Below are positions 25,001-35,599 of a stretch of 64,000 nt of DNA, one piece after another. Both the position numbers and the translations under genes were made by a program. This DNA comes from Saturnia japonica (Eukaryota; Arthropoda; Insecta; Lepidoptera; Saturniidae), in contig CM065323.1 in assembly GCA_033032175.1 (NCBI GenBank), positions 2,418,001 to 2,482,000 of the forward strand, in the 5' to 3' direction. The notes under the pieces are model-generated. The model was not told where the DNA came from, ran no database searches, and was given only the letters and a program-made list of their open reading frames with translations. Within the stretch, counting starts at the first letter, position 1. Each line of letters starts with the position of its first letter.

Positions 25001-25283
25001 AATATCTGCAAGCTCATATCTTTAAAAAAATCTTCACCTACATTTTATAATAAATATAACTTCTGCTCAGATTTTCTGGAACGGTTTGTCGTTAATTACT
25101 AAATTCTCGACGATTTATCTCCCTGAAGGTATCATTAGGCTGCTTTCTAGTTTTTGTTTGTCCTTAATTACTTCTAAACGTCGAGGTCAAGGGTGATGGT
25201 CGGTGTCTGGTAGCGACGGGAACCTAGATAAAGTTAAATACAACGTTTTTTATTTAATATTATATTAAAAAACAAGAGAAATA

Positions 25284-26586
25284 CAAGGTGTCCAGAAAGG
25301 GTATTGGGTATTTGTAAGTTCAATGAAACAAAAATTATTTTTATGCAATAAAAAAGTTTATTGTTTATTATTAGCATATGAATTGGAGAATTATTTGGAA
25401 AAGATGATGTTATCCAAATGATGACCGTTACGTTGCTGGCACTCTTCTAAACGGAAACGAAGATTGGCGATAACACGTTGACACATAGCTATCGATATTG
25501 CTGCCATTTCTGACCTGATGTTTTGTTTTAACTGGGTTAGATTCGTCGGATTGTTTTGCTAAACCTTACTTTTAAGGTATCTCCATGCAAAATAGTCAAG
25601 CGGGCTAAGATCGGGGCTTCTGGGAGGCCAGTTGATGTTACCCCTTCGCGAAATGACTTTATTAGGGAATAATTCGTTAACAACTTCCATTGAGTCATTT
25701 GAGGTATGGCAAGTGGCCCCATCTTGCTGGAACCACGTTCTTGAGTTGAAACCTGCAAACTCCTGCAACTCTGGGACCAAAAAATTTCGCAACATATCGC
25801 AATAACGGTCACTATTCACATTAATTGCTCGGCCTCGTTGATCTTCATGAAAATAAGGACCAATTATGCCTTTAGCAGACATAGCGGCCCAAACAACGAC
25901 CTTTGGGCTTTGTAGGGGTCGTTCATGCTTTCGTCTCGGATTCTCCACTGCCCAGTACCGACAATTCTGCTTATTAAAATGACCATTCAGGTGAAAATTT
26001 GCTTCGTCACTGAACAGTATGTTGTTAAAGTTGTTAAATCGCTGCAGCATTTCGTTCGCAAAATTCAGTCGATTAGCATAGTCCGTATCCTTCAATTCTT
26101 GAACCAATTGAATTTTATAGGCTTTTAGATGTAAGTCTTTCTTTAAAATCGAATGTAAAGACGATTTTTTGATGTTCAACGCTTGGCTTCGCTTTCGGAT
26201 GGATAAAGACGGATTTTGACGAACCGACGCCTCAACTTCTTCAATTGTTTCTTCATCGCGAACTGAACGAGGACGACCAGAGTTTTGAATTTTAACTGTC
26301 GCACCTGTATTCTCGAACATCCTGATCCATTTCCTAATGCTATAGTCACTTGGCGCGTGGCGTGTACGATATTCCGCACGATAGAGACGTTGAGCAGTCA
26401 CTATTGAATCACCATTACGATAATACGCTCGTACGCAAAATGCGCGATGCGTCCCCGAGTACTGTTCCATCGTGACTAAAACTCCACAAAATGGCGGACG
26501 CCACGAACCCCTCCCCGCACCCTTTAGACGCCCCGTTTCGAATATGGTGCGAAAACAAATACCCGATACCCTTTCTGGACACCTTG
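25284..26586 (-). mobile_element. DD41D Tc1/mariner element, copy 2
   Basis: 1303 bp, the same inverted termini as copy 1 (one C-to-T difference in the left terminus, 'gggtattgggta'), flanked by TA at 25282-25283 and 26587-26588. The left flank is AT-rich sequence with no obvious repeat, so it is an independent insertion. Confidence 0.92.
25391..26470 (-). pseudogene. DD41D transposase with one nonsense codon
   Basis: The frame starts at MEQYSGTH (26470), in register with the intact copy at 58467-59546. It keeps FSDEANF, WFQQDGATC and SPLDYF, so all three catalytic aspartates are present. It is open until codon 304, where a tyrosine codon TAT has become TAG (at 25559-25561) just after LKSKV. 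Downstream codons remain readable to the normal stop at 25391, but about 56 C-terminal residues would be lost. An open frame also continues upstream of the start, into and past the terminal inverted repeat; that extension is non-genic. It is a single lesion away from an intact gene. Confidence 0.92.
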
Positions 26587-26588
26587 TA

Positions 26589-27699
26589 TTTGCTATCACC
26601 TTGTAAAAGCTCCTTTATATAATATATGAATTTATTTTGTACCCTAAAGTATACTTGTTTCTAATCGCTTTATAATATAACTAGCTGTGTCCCACGGATT
26701 CACCCGTGTTAGGTATAATATGTAATTATTATAGTTATGTTATAATTAAACTTTTTTTTTTTTCAAATTAGTCAAGTAAAACACGGATGCGAACTAAAAG
26801 TGATTACAGCTTCACCGGACTTGAAGTGATTATATCCGTATCATGTTATGAACTCTTATCTAAATCAATTATTAAATAATTTAGGCTGTTTACGTAGAAG
26901 TAAATTACTTTTTTAACTATTCAAAGTAGTACATTCGTTTCAAAGTTATGATGAGTATAACAAAATAAAAATTGTCGCTGTATTACAAACCGCTCGCGCT
27001 CTATGGAACAATGCATGTATGTTAGGTAGATAAACAGTAATCTTATCATCTAAACTAATACTATAAAGTGTATTAATAAAAAATAAAAAATTATGTGTTT
27101 TAATAATTGATAAACTCAATGATGAGTAAACACAAAGACTACTGAACCGATCTTAGACATTAAATCTCAATGCTAACATTATTTATTATGGAACAACATA
27201 AAGTTTTGAAGAATCCTTTATAAAAATTGCGATAATATAACTCAAGTTATTAAAAAATTGCTTAAAATAGAAGTCATTAAAAGTGCGCTGCGAAAATATA
27301 ATGCCATTCGTTTCACGTTAGTCTTTTCCAACTAGATACTCTGAGAAAAAACACACAAACAAGTTTTCCGAACTGAATGCGAAGAAAGATCTAGACTGTA
27401 TATCATTACGCTGTTCTGTAGACGCTAAGCAGTCTTAAATATAAAAATTATGTTTGTGTGTTCATGTCTTACGCGATTCATGCTTTGTTCGTCTGATTTA
27501 TTTAAAAGTTTGTGCAGTTGTAGTTGGCCCCCGTGTAAAGATTTCTAATATAGTACCTAAGATCAACGTATAAATAGGTGACGCGAAACTCAGTAAAACT
27601 TAGTAAGTAAATTGTTTACACAAACATCTGTTGAGAATTTCGTTATTAAATATTTTTTTATTACTAAACTCGATTCTATCGGAATTTACTTAAATATAT
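26589..27699. other. Repeat debris, no gene
   Basis: 26678-26715 ('actagctgtgtcccacggat') is a decayed relative of 'actagctgtgcccgtgg' at 39918-39940, the mirror of the 'cacagctagt' end at 57497-57515. 27045-27075 ('ctaaactaatactataaag') resembles, reversed, the end of the R5 repeats. The rest is AT-rich without signal. Confidence 0.4.
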
Positions 27700-28010
27700 T
27701 GTTTCAGACCGTTTTGTAGATCTTTTATGGCAGAACAATAATGTAAGACTTTATTTTCAACAATTTCGAACCATTTAGACAATGCACGCCATCAAAGCAG
27801 CCAACCAGCATTTCAATTACCGTAACTAATTTTATTGGGATTTCTATAAAATATATATACATACATATTTATATACGTATACATTTATAGTGTGGATTTA
27901 TGTAGATCCTTTATCGTTGAACAATATTGTAATACACTATTTTGAATTATTGCAAACCGTTAGATCAGCGCATGCAGATAAAGCTGCCAAACGACATATT
28001 AATTTGAACG
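27700..28010. repeat. Diverged direct duplication
   Basis: Two related blocks about 190 bp apart: 27708-27820 and 27890-28007. Each has 'gtagatc.tttat', 'gaacaata.tgtaa', a 'ttcgaacc'/'gcaaaccgtt' step and '.aaagc.gcca'. Overall identity is modest, so the duplication is old or they are two copies of one dispersed repeat. Confidence 0.5.
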
Positions 28011-28049
28011 TTCTAACATAATGATACACCCTTTATTGATTAATTTTTA

Positions 28050-28306
28050 TACATACATAACATCACGCCTTCATCCCCGAAGGGTTAGGCAGAGGTGTAC
28101 TAACTCACACCCACTGTTCGTCTTGTATGTTTTTGTCTTATGTAATAGGGGGCGAGCCTATTGCCATTAATCGGGCACAAGCCAAACTCCGAGCTGCTAC
28201 TGAGAATTTCATAGAAAAATTAATTGACACTTTGCTTGACCTGGGAATCGAACCCAGGGCCTCGATCATAGCAGTCCCACTTACGACCACTAGGATAATG
28301 AGGCAG
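28050..28306 (-). repeat. S2 SINE, tRNA-derived
   Basis: On the minus strand the head has an A-box-like TATCCTAGTGGTC (28285-28297) and the B box GGGTTCGATTCCC (about 28243-28255), about 30 bp apart as in a tRNA. The body contains CTCTGCCTAACCCTTCGGGG and GGCGTGATGTTATGTATG. It ends in a short (TATG) tail near 28050-28060. The head looks like a tRNA gene but has no matching acceptor stem. Confidence 0.7.
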
Positions 28307-28395
28307 TTATTATTTTTTATAAATACTTATATTCCATTATTTTTATTAGAGTCTAATTACAAAATATAGTCTCTACCCCTATTTAACACCCTTAG

Positions 28396-28466
28396 ATATG
28401 GTTTTGATTTCTCGGTGGTCGCCGTTGTATTTGGACTGTGCTGTGCTTGCCATCAGAGGCAGTACA
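28396..28466 (-). repeat. R6 repeat, inverted relative of 22550
   Basis: 'tctcggtggtcgccgttgta' and 'ttggactgtgctgtgcttgc' are the reverse complement of the 22550-22625 copy with few differences. Confidence 0.65.
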
Positions 28467-29180
28467 GTCAATGTACCAAACTATTAAAAAACAATTTAAA
28501 TAACTACATACTGCAAGTACAAACGCGTGCGGAGCCGCGGGCATTTCCCTTGTTAGTTATTATAAAAGCCATTTATGACAAAAATTGTTGTCTGTCTGTA
28601 TGTTTAATTTATTTCTATGAAACTTTGTGCTTGGAAAGTGTATGTCATTTAGCAATGAATAAACTATAAGAACTTTTAATATTAATTTTAAAATCATAAA
28701 ACAGAAATATTTGAAACAATATTATTCTCATTCTATTTTGAGTAAATTATTTTTCCCCGTCATTCCATCATTTATTGGATATAAAATATTTAAAAATACT
28801 TTCAAAAATTATAAAATTGCGAGACGAAAATAATCACTAAGTAATAAATTAGTACTAAGCCGCAGGCACCAGTACTAACTTATATCTGTAATATTAATTT
28901 AGTAATAATATAATCGAATGTTTCAATTCCAAATATAATTTTGTAAAGTTTTCAGATATCATATTAAAGGAGAAAATTGGATATTGAATTCCTAATTTCG
29001 AATTATCCGATCAAAAAAGACAAAGTTGATAAAACGGGCTCTTTTCTTTGAATTCATAAGCCACAACAAAAAGGTAACTAACAATCGAATCATGATTGTG
29101 ATAAATCCATTTAACTTTACATCTAGCTGGGTCTTACTGTCGAGATTAGTTGAATTAATGCTTCCGTTTGTAATGTTTCT
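28467..29180. other. Repeat debris, no gene
   Basis: 28530-28690 ('gccgcgggcatttcccttgt', 'ctatgaaactttgtgcttgg') is a short interspersed fragment also echoed near 9540-9680. No coding signal. Confidence 0.4.
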
Positions 29181-29230
29181 CTTGTCCGGAGAGCCGTCCG
29201 CTTGTCCGGAGAGCCGGCCGCTTGTCCGGG
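29181..29230. repeat. 20-bp GC-rich minisatellite, 2.5 copies
   Basis: The unit cttgtccggagagccgtccg repeats at 29181 and 29201 (one change, gtccg to ggccg) and as a half unit at 29221. It is far richer in G+C than the surroundings. Reading frames on both strands pass through it without stops, which produces overlapping open frames of 74 and 90 codons that I do not regard as genes. Confidence 0.9.
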
Positions 29231-31095
29231 TAACGAATGATTCATTATAACCACTCACGAACAAATGATTTGTGAGTTAGCAGTTTTTCGCTGAAACTCT
29301 GCATTTCTTGGATATCTTATTTACTTGAATTCCGTTTGAGGATTTTCTTCCTTACTTTTTATATAGAAAGAAGGAAAAATATATTTATTGTTTTGTTTTA
29401 TTAGCATTGATTCACTTGGTTTTTTTTTGTCGTGCCGCTAAAAGTGGCAAATACTTTGATTGATGTCTATACATCTACACTCGGTAATTCTATAAAATTA
29501 AATGTTTATAATTCAATAAAATTAACTTAAGACGTAATTTCAAATAATTGACAAGTCAATATTCCTCAAAATATTATGACTAGTTTTTTATTTACTTTTT
29601 ATAATAATAAACAAGATTACAATTATATCTATATTATTAAAAGGCTAACTAACTGAATGACTGGCATATCAATACACAGCTCAAACGACTGGGGTTAGGA
29701 TCGGGAAAATTTGCATGTTGATTCATTTGACACTTTAATTGAGCACTAAAGAAGGATTGTTTAATATTCAACCCCCACGGTAGGTAGTAAAAAGGGATGA
29801 AAGTTTGTATGAAAATTCGTCATTTCTGAAGATAGATCAATGAAATAGTATTTAGAAATTCAGTTAGAAAGGAAAAAAGATGAAACATAACTCAACTATG
29901 ATGCGAGAGAAGCCGCTGAAAAAGCGCTAATAGAATATAAATAATAAATAAGTGAAGATACATAGTAGAAAAACGATACTAAAGTACGTCACCTAAGTAG
30001 GAACAACAACTAAAGAGCTTTACTTGACAAAAGGGAAGAATCTTCCTGCCGTCAAATATTCATCAAAAGTACTCGTAATTTCTTGAAGTATCTCTTAGGC
30101 ATTGGGTAAGCGAAAAGTACACTTTGCACTTCCCGTCGTGAAGTGGCCAAGTGTTGTTAGAAAAAATAATTTTCTAACTCCGGAAGCTTATATAATGCGG
30201 CTTCATAATGGACTAATATAGTATAATATAATTTGTTAAACACTTTTGGGAAGCTTTAATTTGTGATAAATCTTTATATTTACAGTGTCCCATAAATCAA
30301 CATCAAATCGGAAAGAGATGTTAGACCCTGTGATGACAGTAATCATAAAAAAATGTTAGTCATGTACTTTTTAAATTATAGACAATAAAAAAAAAAAAAA
30401 CGAAAAATTTGACAACATTTAAAAAAAGCGATTTGTTTACATTTGAAAGATCATCGCGGGGTGGCTACCTTCTCTCTTTTTTTTAATTGCCTATAATTTT
30501 TAAAGTAGTTTACCTGACTAAGATTTTTAAATATTTTTCTGATTATTGTCACCTTGTGGGTTAACCACGTATTTATTGCTTGACGTCGTTTTATGGCACA
30601 TCATGTATAAATGCACCTTATTATCCTCGAAACTGTATAAAATCTTAAAGATAGCGACAAATACGTTCTTTCAGCCAATAGTTAAGTTGAACTCTTCTAG
30701 ATTCACACAGAACTTATATAAATATATTTATAATATTGAGAAATGGAATAACAAAAGGGTTTTTATTTTTATTGTAGCACGGCAAAGTGAATGCACAGTA
30801 AAATGCAAAAAAGCTAGTGACCTCAGAAAGATCGACAATTCGTCGTCTGTCGTTACTCTCATGACGGCTTGCAAGTATCTCTGCAACTGAATATACTAAC
30901 TAGATCCCGAAAAACGACAAAACAGAATTCAGTCACTATGACGGGTTTACCAATATTTACGCTGATAAATGACCATAACTCACAATAATTTTAATATTTC
31001 AGTCAACTAACTAAGATAGACTAGTGCTGTCTTTACAGACTTAATGTTTGCTCACACTATCTCATTGATGTATGTAGGTCACGATGTGACTCAAT
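29231..31095. other. No gene recognised
   Basis: AT-rich. 29625-29800 ('ctatattattaaaaggctaa', 'cagctcaaacgactgg') looks like an interspersed repeat end. The 114-codon frame at 30546-30890 has no motif and overlaps repeat-like sequence. 30903-30950 repeats the block at 14284-14330. Confidence 0.4.
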
Positions 31096-31270
31096 ATGAT
31101 GACACGCTGCAACATACCAATAGGTCCTTTGCTTCAAATTTTCAACTTGAGGGTGGTAGCCACAGAGGCGGACATTAAAATATGCTCTTCTATCATGTTA
31201 AGCTCCATCACGCTTTTTTCCTTCACTAAAAGCTCAGGTTCATTGCAGGAATTCGAATTCACGTCAATTA
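31096..31270 (-). repeat. S1 SINE, partial
   Basis: Reverse complement shows B-box-like 'gaattcgaattcctgc', then 'aatgaacctgagctttt', 'agtgaaggaaaaaagcgtg' and 'tggctaccaccctcaagttg', the S1 body order. Confidence 0.65.
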
Positions 31271-31710
31271 ACATGGCGTTCATACGCGCTGCTAATAAGT
31301 CATCATTAGTTTAAAGTATAAGACCTGTTGACAGATGTGAACTACTTTTTAAAGTTCATGTAATTTACGCAAACCAGATAACAGCAAAACATGACGTGTT
31401 TTGTAAAAACAATCTCATAACAACATAATTCAAATAATCTATTATCAATAAACTGACGCTGATGTAAACAATTATAATATTTCAAAATAATAAATATGTT
31501 AAGAAACTATGTTACTATGTCGATTGGTAACGTAAAATACATCGAATCGAGAATCTCCTTGACCGGAATCCGAAACGATAAATATTTACGTGAACGTATA
31601 CAATCCACCGGCTGTTAAATCCATTATGATTTAAAACTCAATCAGAAACAAACGATAGCCAGAACCATTGTTTTTAACGTGTTTGACTAATCCAGTTTGA
31701 TTAACGGTTT
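31271..31710. other. Upstream intron sequence of the receptor gene (inferred)
   Basis: AT-rich, lying before the 3' splice site at 31724. It should be the 3' part of an intron in the 5' UTR. No upstream exon was identified. Confidence 0.45.
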
Positions 31711-31724
31711 TATTGTTGTTTCAG
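31701..31724 (+). promoter_or_regulatory. 3' splice acceptor of a 5' UTR exon
   Basis: A T-rich tract (ttattgttgtttcag) ends in CAG at 31722-31724, and the coding frame starts 28 bp later. The good acceptor and the near-absence of other sequence before the start suggest that the 584-codon frame lies in one exon preceded by a separate 5' exon. Confidence 0.65.
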
Positions 31725-31728
31725 GCCG

Positions 31729-31756
31729 ATGTAAACATATAGCCGAAATGACATGA
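31729..31756 (+). promoter_or_regulatory. Two minimal upstream ORFs
   Basis: ATGTAA at 31729-31734 is a start codon directly followed by a stop. ATGACATGA at 31748-31756 is a two-codon ORF whose TGA overlaps the main ATG (31753-31755) in the ATGA arrangement. If the exon begins at 31725 both would be in the mature leader, where such elements usually lower or gate translation. The effect here is inference. Confidence 0.55.
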
Positions 31757-33507
31757 GCATGCGCGAGGCGTGGGTCAGATGGTATTGGCTTGTGATACTG
31801 ACCACATGCGCCGCGAGGACAGCAAGCGACTGGCTGGACTGCTCCCACATCGCCACTTGCAAATGCAAATGGTCCTCGGGGAAGAAGACAGCCACGTGTG
31901 CCTCTGGTGACCTGCGCCGCCCGCCGACACTCTCATCAGACATCCAAGTCCTCGATCTGCACGACAATCCGTTGAGAAACTTACCCCAGGAAGTATTCTC
32001 AAATATAGGCCTTTTAAACTTACAACGACTGAACTTAAGAGCGACGAATCTGAGATCTATACACCCCGATGCATTTTTAGAGTTAAGGATATTGATAGAA
32101 GTTGATTTAGGTGATAACGACCTTTCTAGTTTGCCAAAAGACATATTCAGAGGCAATGAAAGGCTGCGGTTAGTTGTGCTGAGCAACAACCCGCTAACGA
32201 CTTTAATTGCAGACCAGTTCCCACCGCTGCCGCATTTACGGATACTTTTATTAGACGGCTGCAGATTAAGGTCAATACATACGAATGCTCTGCGGAATTT
32301 AAAATTGTTAGAGACGATAGATTTGCGTAGAAATCAGCTTACATTCCTGCGTTTGATTACATTTTCGCTGCCAGCTTTAAAGACTGTATCGTTGTCTAGT
32401 AACCCGTGGAGATGCGACTGTAGGTTGCGTGAATTTAAAGACTGGTTTTTGGAAAGTAAGCTAGGTACTGAAGATTTGCTTTGTGTGGAACCAACGACAC
32501 AAGCTGGGAACAAGTGGCGGAACGTTCCAAGTGAGAGTATGTCGTGTCCGCCCGAAGTGAGAACTAATACGTTGGTGGTTAGAGCTGAAGTGGGAGTTGC
32601 TACTTCCTTCGGTTGTTGGGTTCATGGAGTACCTAAGCCTCGTATAACATGGTTATTTGATGGTATAAATGTACAGAACAGTTCTGTTGACTGTGACATG
32701 GAGGAAACTGAAACTACAATTGAAGATGATTCAGAAGAAAGAGTACCAGGTAGTGTAAGATGGGTGAATATAACCCTTTTGAACGTCACTTCTAGTGCTG
32801 CTGGAGAATGGACGTGTCTTGCAAAAAGTGTAGCTGGTGAAGCAAGAGCTATTATAAGTCTAGTATTACCAAGATCGCAGACAGCAACAGCCAGAACGGC
32901 TCCTGGCATTCCTCAACTTTTGGGTGTAGTTTTTGGTGCTTTAGGTATTCTAGCCACACTAGGATTTATTGCTGCAGTAGCTTGTTGGCATTTAAGAAGA
33001 CGAAATGTACCACCAAGTAGGAGTTTCACAGATCAAGAAAAACGACTCATCGATGCATCGGTTGTGGTTAGTTGTGATAGATCAATTGGGAATATGGCAT
33101 CACCATGTGACTTTGAAATGACTGAACAGTCTTTGGGTGATGACCAGCCAAGAACATGTGGTTTCGATCCTGTACACATAACTATAGAAGGCACACCAGG
33201 AGTCTACCCTCCGCCACCGGCTGAATTCGCAGTACCAGTACCTTATGGGAACATCTTCATATCAGTACAAGTGGCTGGAAGAGGGGAACCAGGAAAATAC
33301 CCTGATCTATTAAGTGGTGGAGCGACTTTACCACGAAGAAACAGATCATGCTGCACTGCTTCAGTTTATGACAATATGGGACCGAGAGTAACAGCAACAG
33401 GTAGCTCGACCTGGTCATTGCCAGGAGCTAGTACCGAACACGTGGAACAGTCAGAGACACCAGTCTTGACTTTACCACCACCTCCGCCGGAATTTGTTTC
33501 ACTTTAG
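31753..33507 (+). CDS. Kekkon-like LRR and Ig domain transmembrane receptor
   Basis: A 584-aa type I cell-surface protein. Residues 7-25 form a hydrophobic signal peptide. C30, C36, C38 and C49 form an LRR N-terminal cap. Six to seven 24-residue LRRs follow (about 64-215, LxxLxLxxNxL pattern). NPWRCDC (217-223) with C244 and C265 makes the C-terminal cap. One Ig domain spans about 270-372 (C288, W300, C355), with W353 where most Ig domains have Tyr. N-glycosylation sites are N309, N339 and N344. A transmembrane helix covers about 388-411, stopped by HLRRR. The 170-residue tail is proline-rich (PPPP at 486, PPPPP at 575), has tyrosines at 485, 498, 516 and 539, and ends FVSL, a possible PDZ ligand. 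This order matches insect Kekkon proteins, which act in growth-factor or neuronal signalling. I cannot say which paralogue it is. The start has G at -3; an in-frame ATG at 31759 is an alternative. The G+C is clearly higher than in the flanks. Confidence 0.93.
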   Translation: MSMREAWVRWYWLVILTTCAARTASDWLDCSHIATCKCKWSSGKKTATCASGDLRRPPTLSSDIQVLDLHDNPLRNLPQEVFSNIGLLNLQRLNLRATNLRSIHPDAFLELRILIEVDLGDNDLSSLPKDIFRGNERLRLVVLSNNPLTTLIADQFPPLPHLRILLLDGCRLRSIHTNALRNLKLLETIDLRRNQLTFLRLITFSLPALKTVSLSSNPWRCDCRLREFKDWFLESKLGTEDLLCVEPTTQAGNKWRNVPSESMSCPPEVRTNTLVVRAEVGVATSFGCWVHGVPKPRITWLFDGINVQNSSVDCDMEETETTIEDDSEERVPGSVRWVNITLLNVTSSAAGEWTCLAKSVAGEARAIISLVLPRSQTATARTAPGIPQLLGVVFGALGILATLGFIAAVACWHLRRRNVPPSRSFTDQEKRLIDASVVVSCDRSIGNMASPCDFEMTEQSLGDDQPRTCGFDPVHITIEGTPGVYPPPPAEFAVPVPYGNIFISVQVAGRGEPGKYPDLLSGGATLPRRNRSCCTASVYDNMGPRVTATGSSTWSLPGASTEHVEQSETPVLTLPPPPPEFVSL

Positions 33508-34372
33508 CCTCGGCCCTTGGTACTGGACGCTTCATCTTTGAGGTGACCTGGTATCACAGACATTGTCAATTAGACTATTCCCAGCTTTATTATATTTTTA
33601 AAATAATTTCGAAGTGAATATTAAGGTAGACCAGTACAGCATCAAGTGATGTCTTTATGCAACACCTTTAGATTTTGTAATAAATATGGCGTACATTTTG
33701 GAAGTGTCACATGAGTTGTAATTCAAGTACGATTGAAGAGTATAAACCGTGTAAATATTTTTAGGTTAAGTGTAAAAGATGTGTGACATCCCGTGACTTT
33801 ATTGTATATTAGTTGTCTATACTAAATTATTACATTGAAATGTGGTGAGAAATTGTTGATAATTTGAAATACTGATTGAAGTGTATATATATAAGCGTTG
33901 TGACTGGTGTTGCTTGAATATCGATAAAAATAATATAGAGTAAGTTAATTAGAATTTAACTGTTAATTTATGTTTGCACAGTAAACGAGTTTCTTCAACT
34001 TCTTTCTCTTCAACATTTGTGCTTAATATTTATAAACTAAATACAGCTCGCATTTTAAAATAAACATCGATAGTCGTTTAAAAATCTGATTGCATTTATA
34101 AAATAGTATTTATTTCATTTTCCATTGAGTAAAACATTCTTAAATACGTTTGTATAGAGTAAACGCCGCGCCGTCTGCATTTCCTCTTAATCGGCCAATA
34201 TTAATAAATAATTAAAACAAAAACAGTTAATTAAAACTAGTTTAAATAAACTTATAAAACTAAGTAAATATACCAGATGAAACTGTTACAACACTTCCAC
34301 GTTTTAATATAAATTCTAAGGTGTTTAAAAGCAAAAATAATATTAAAAATATAAATTTAGTTACAAAATAAA
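33508..34372 (+). other. 3' UTR of the receptor gene (inferred)
   Basis: AT-rich and repeat-free by eye. Candidate poly(A) signals AATAAA are at 33679-33684, 34059-34064 and 34367-34372; which is used cannot be told from sequence. Confidence 0.5.
33750..33757 (+). promoter_or_regulatory. Pumilio-type element TGTAAATA
   Basis: A perfect match to the UGUANAUA consensus about 240 bp after the stop codon. One 8-mer in AT-rich DNA can arise by chance. Confidence 0.3.
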
Positions 34373-35599
34373 GTGCAATTCTTAGCATTTCAAAAGACTA
34401 TTTTTATTTTTGAGTAGTAATTACGTTAGAATAAATGTAGCACATTTGTCATAATATATTTGTTATAATTCTTGGAAAAAGTTTTCGATATTTTTATCGA
34501 TAGTCGAGCAACACTAAAATTTTATCTTCTCTTTCAGTTTTTAGATAATTCCGTTATACTATTTCTAATAATTGTCTTCCTAACTTTTGTAAATATCGTT
34601 TATTATAAATATATATTACAAATTTCCCAAACATAAGACTGATCCTTTTGTCTTATTTTCGTCTTTCTAATTAATATAAGCTAACTTCGCTTCTGGTGGA
34701 TTGAAGGTTACAATATAATATTTATCATTGATCATCTTTTTAATTATGCAAATCATATTTTGAAGATAATATAAAATAACAAGAATTTCGTTTTTTGTAT
34801 ATTTTAATTGCCTCACTAATCGACGAAATAATATTAATAATACTTTTATAGAATTTAACGTAACTGGTATTAGAAAATTTTATTATCCGATCTGGCTCGT
34901 CATGTGGCACGTCTTCAGGACAACAGTTGGGCCAAAATGGTCACGAAAGACGAAATTGCAGGCCCACAATGGCAACAAGCATCTTAATATACAGAAAAAT
35001 GGCAATTTTGGAAAAGGCCTTCACCTAAGACCTCTTAAAAAAAAAAAATCAATAATCAATAAAAATTAACTATAAGAACTATTAAGAAATTAAAGCCATT
35101 TTATTTATTTTATTATTTGTTATTATCCTATTCAGAATACTATACATCATTTTACAATGAAAGAGTTATGGAATAAGTTATTATTTATGGATATAATTAT
35201 TATAGGGTTATGGAGGAATATTTTCCGAGAGGACAGCGATAGACAAAATAATAAAAAACTACCGTATTTAAATTGAAAGAATATTATGCAAAAAAATACA
35301 GTAAGCAACATAACCAATTAGGCAAAAAATAATGTTGGAATATTCTGTTAATTTTCTAACGTGAAGGTATACTAAGAGGGATTTTCCAAAGAGTAAACTT
35401 AAAATAGAGTGAAAATGGAGAATCAAAGGTAAAAAAGTTTCACCAGTATTAAATTTACTTTCAGTTTTTTATAAAGGGAATCAATCATAAATTATAAATG
35501 AATGTACAGCATCTTTAGTAGATATTACGTACAGCAGTTCAAACTTCACGCGAGTCACAATATACACATTAAAAATCAGAAATGGGATTTTAATTATAA
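34373..35599. other. No gene seen
   Basis: AT-rich. 34920-35040 ('gtcttcaggacaacagttgg', 'gcccacaatggcaacaag') is less AT-rich and may be a decayed repeat. No coding signal. Confidence 0.4.

Noticed and set aside
28226..28306. A tRNA gene on the minus strand (good A and B boxes)
   Set aside because: No closing acceptor stem is visible, and the sequence continues directly into a body ending in a TATG tail, so it is the head of an S2 SINE.
30546..30890. A 114-codon plus-strand frame
   Set aside because: No recognisable motif, no splice or promoter context, and composition like the surrounding AT-rich DNA.
31710..32189. A 159-codon minus frame opposite the receptor start
   Set aside because: Antisense shadow of the higher-GC coding exon; no domain and no independent signals.
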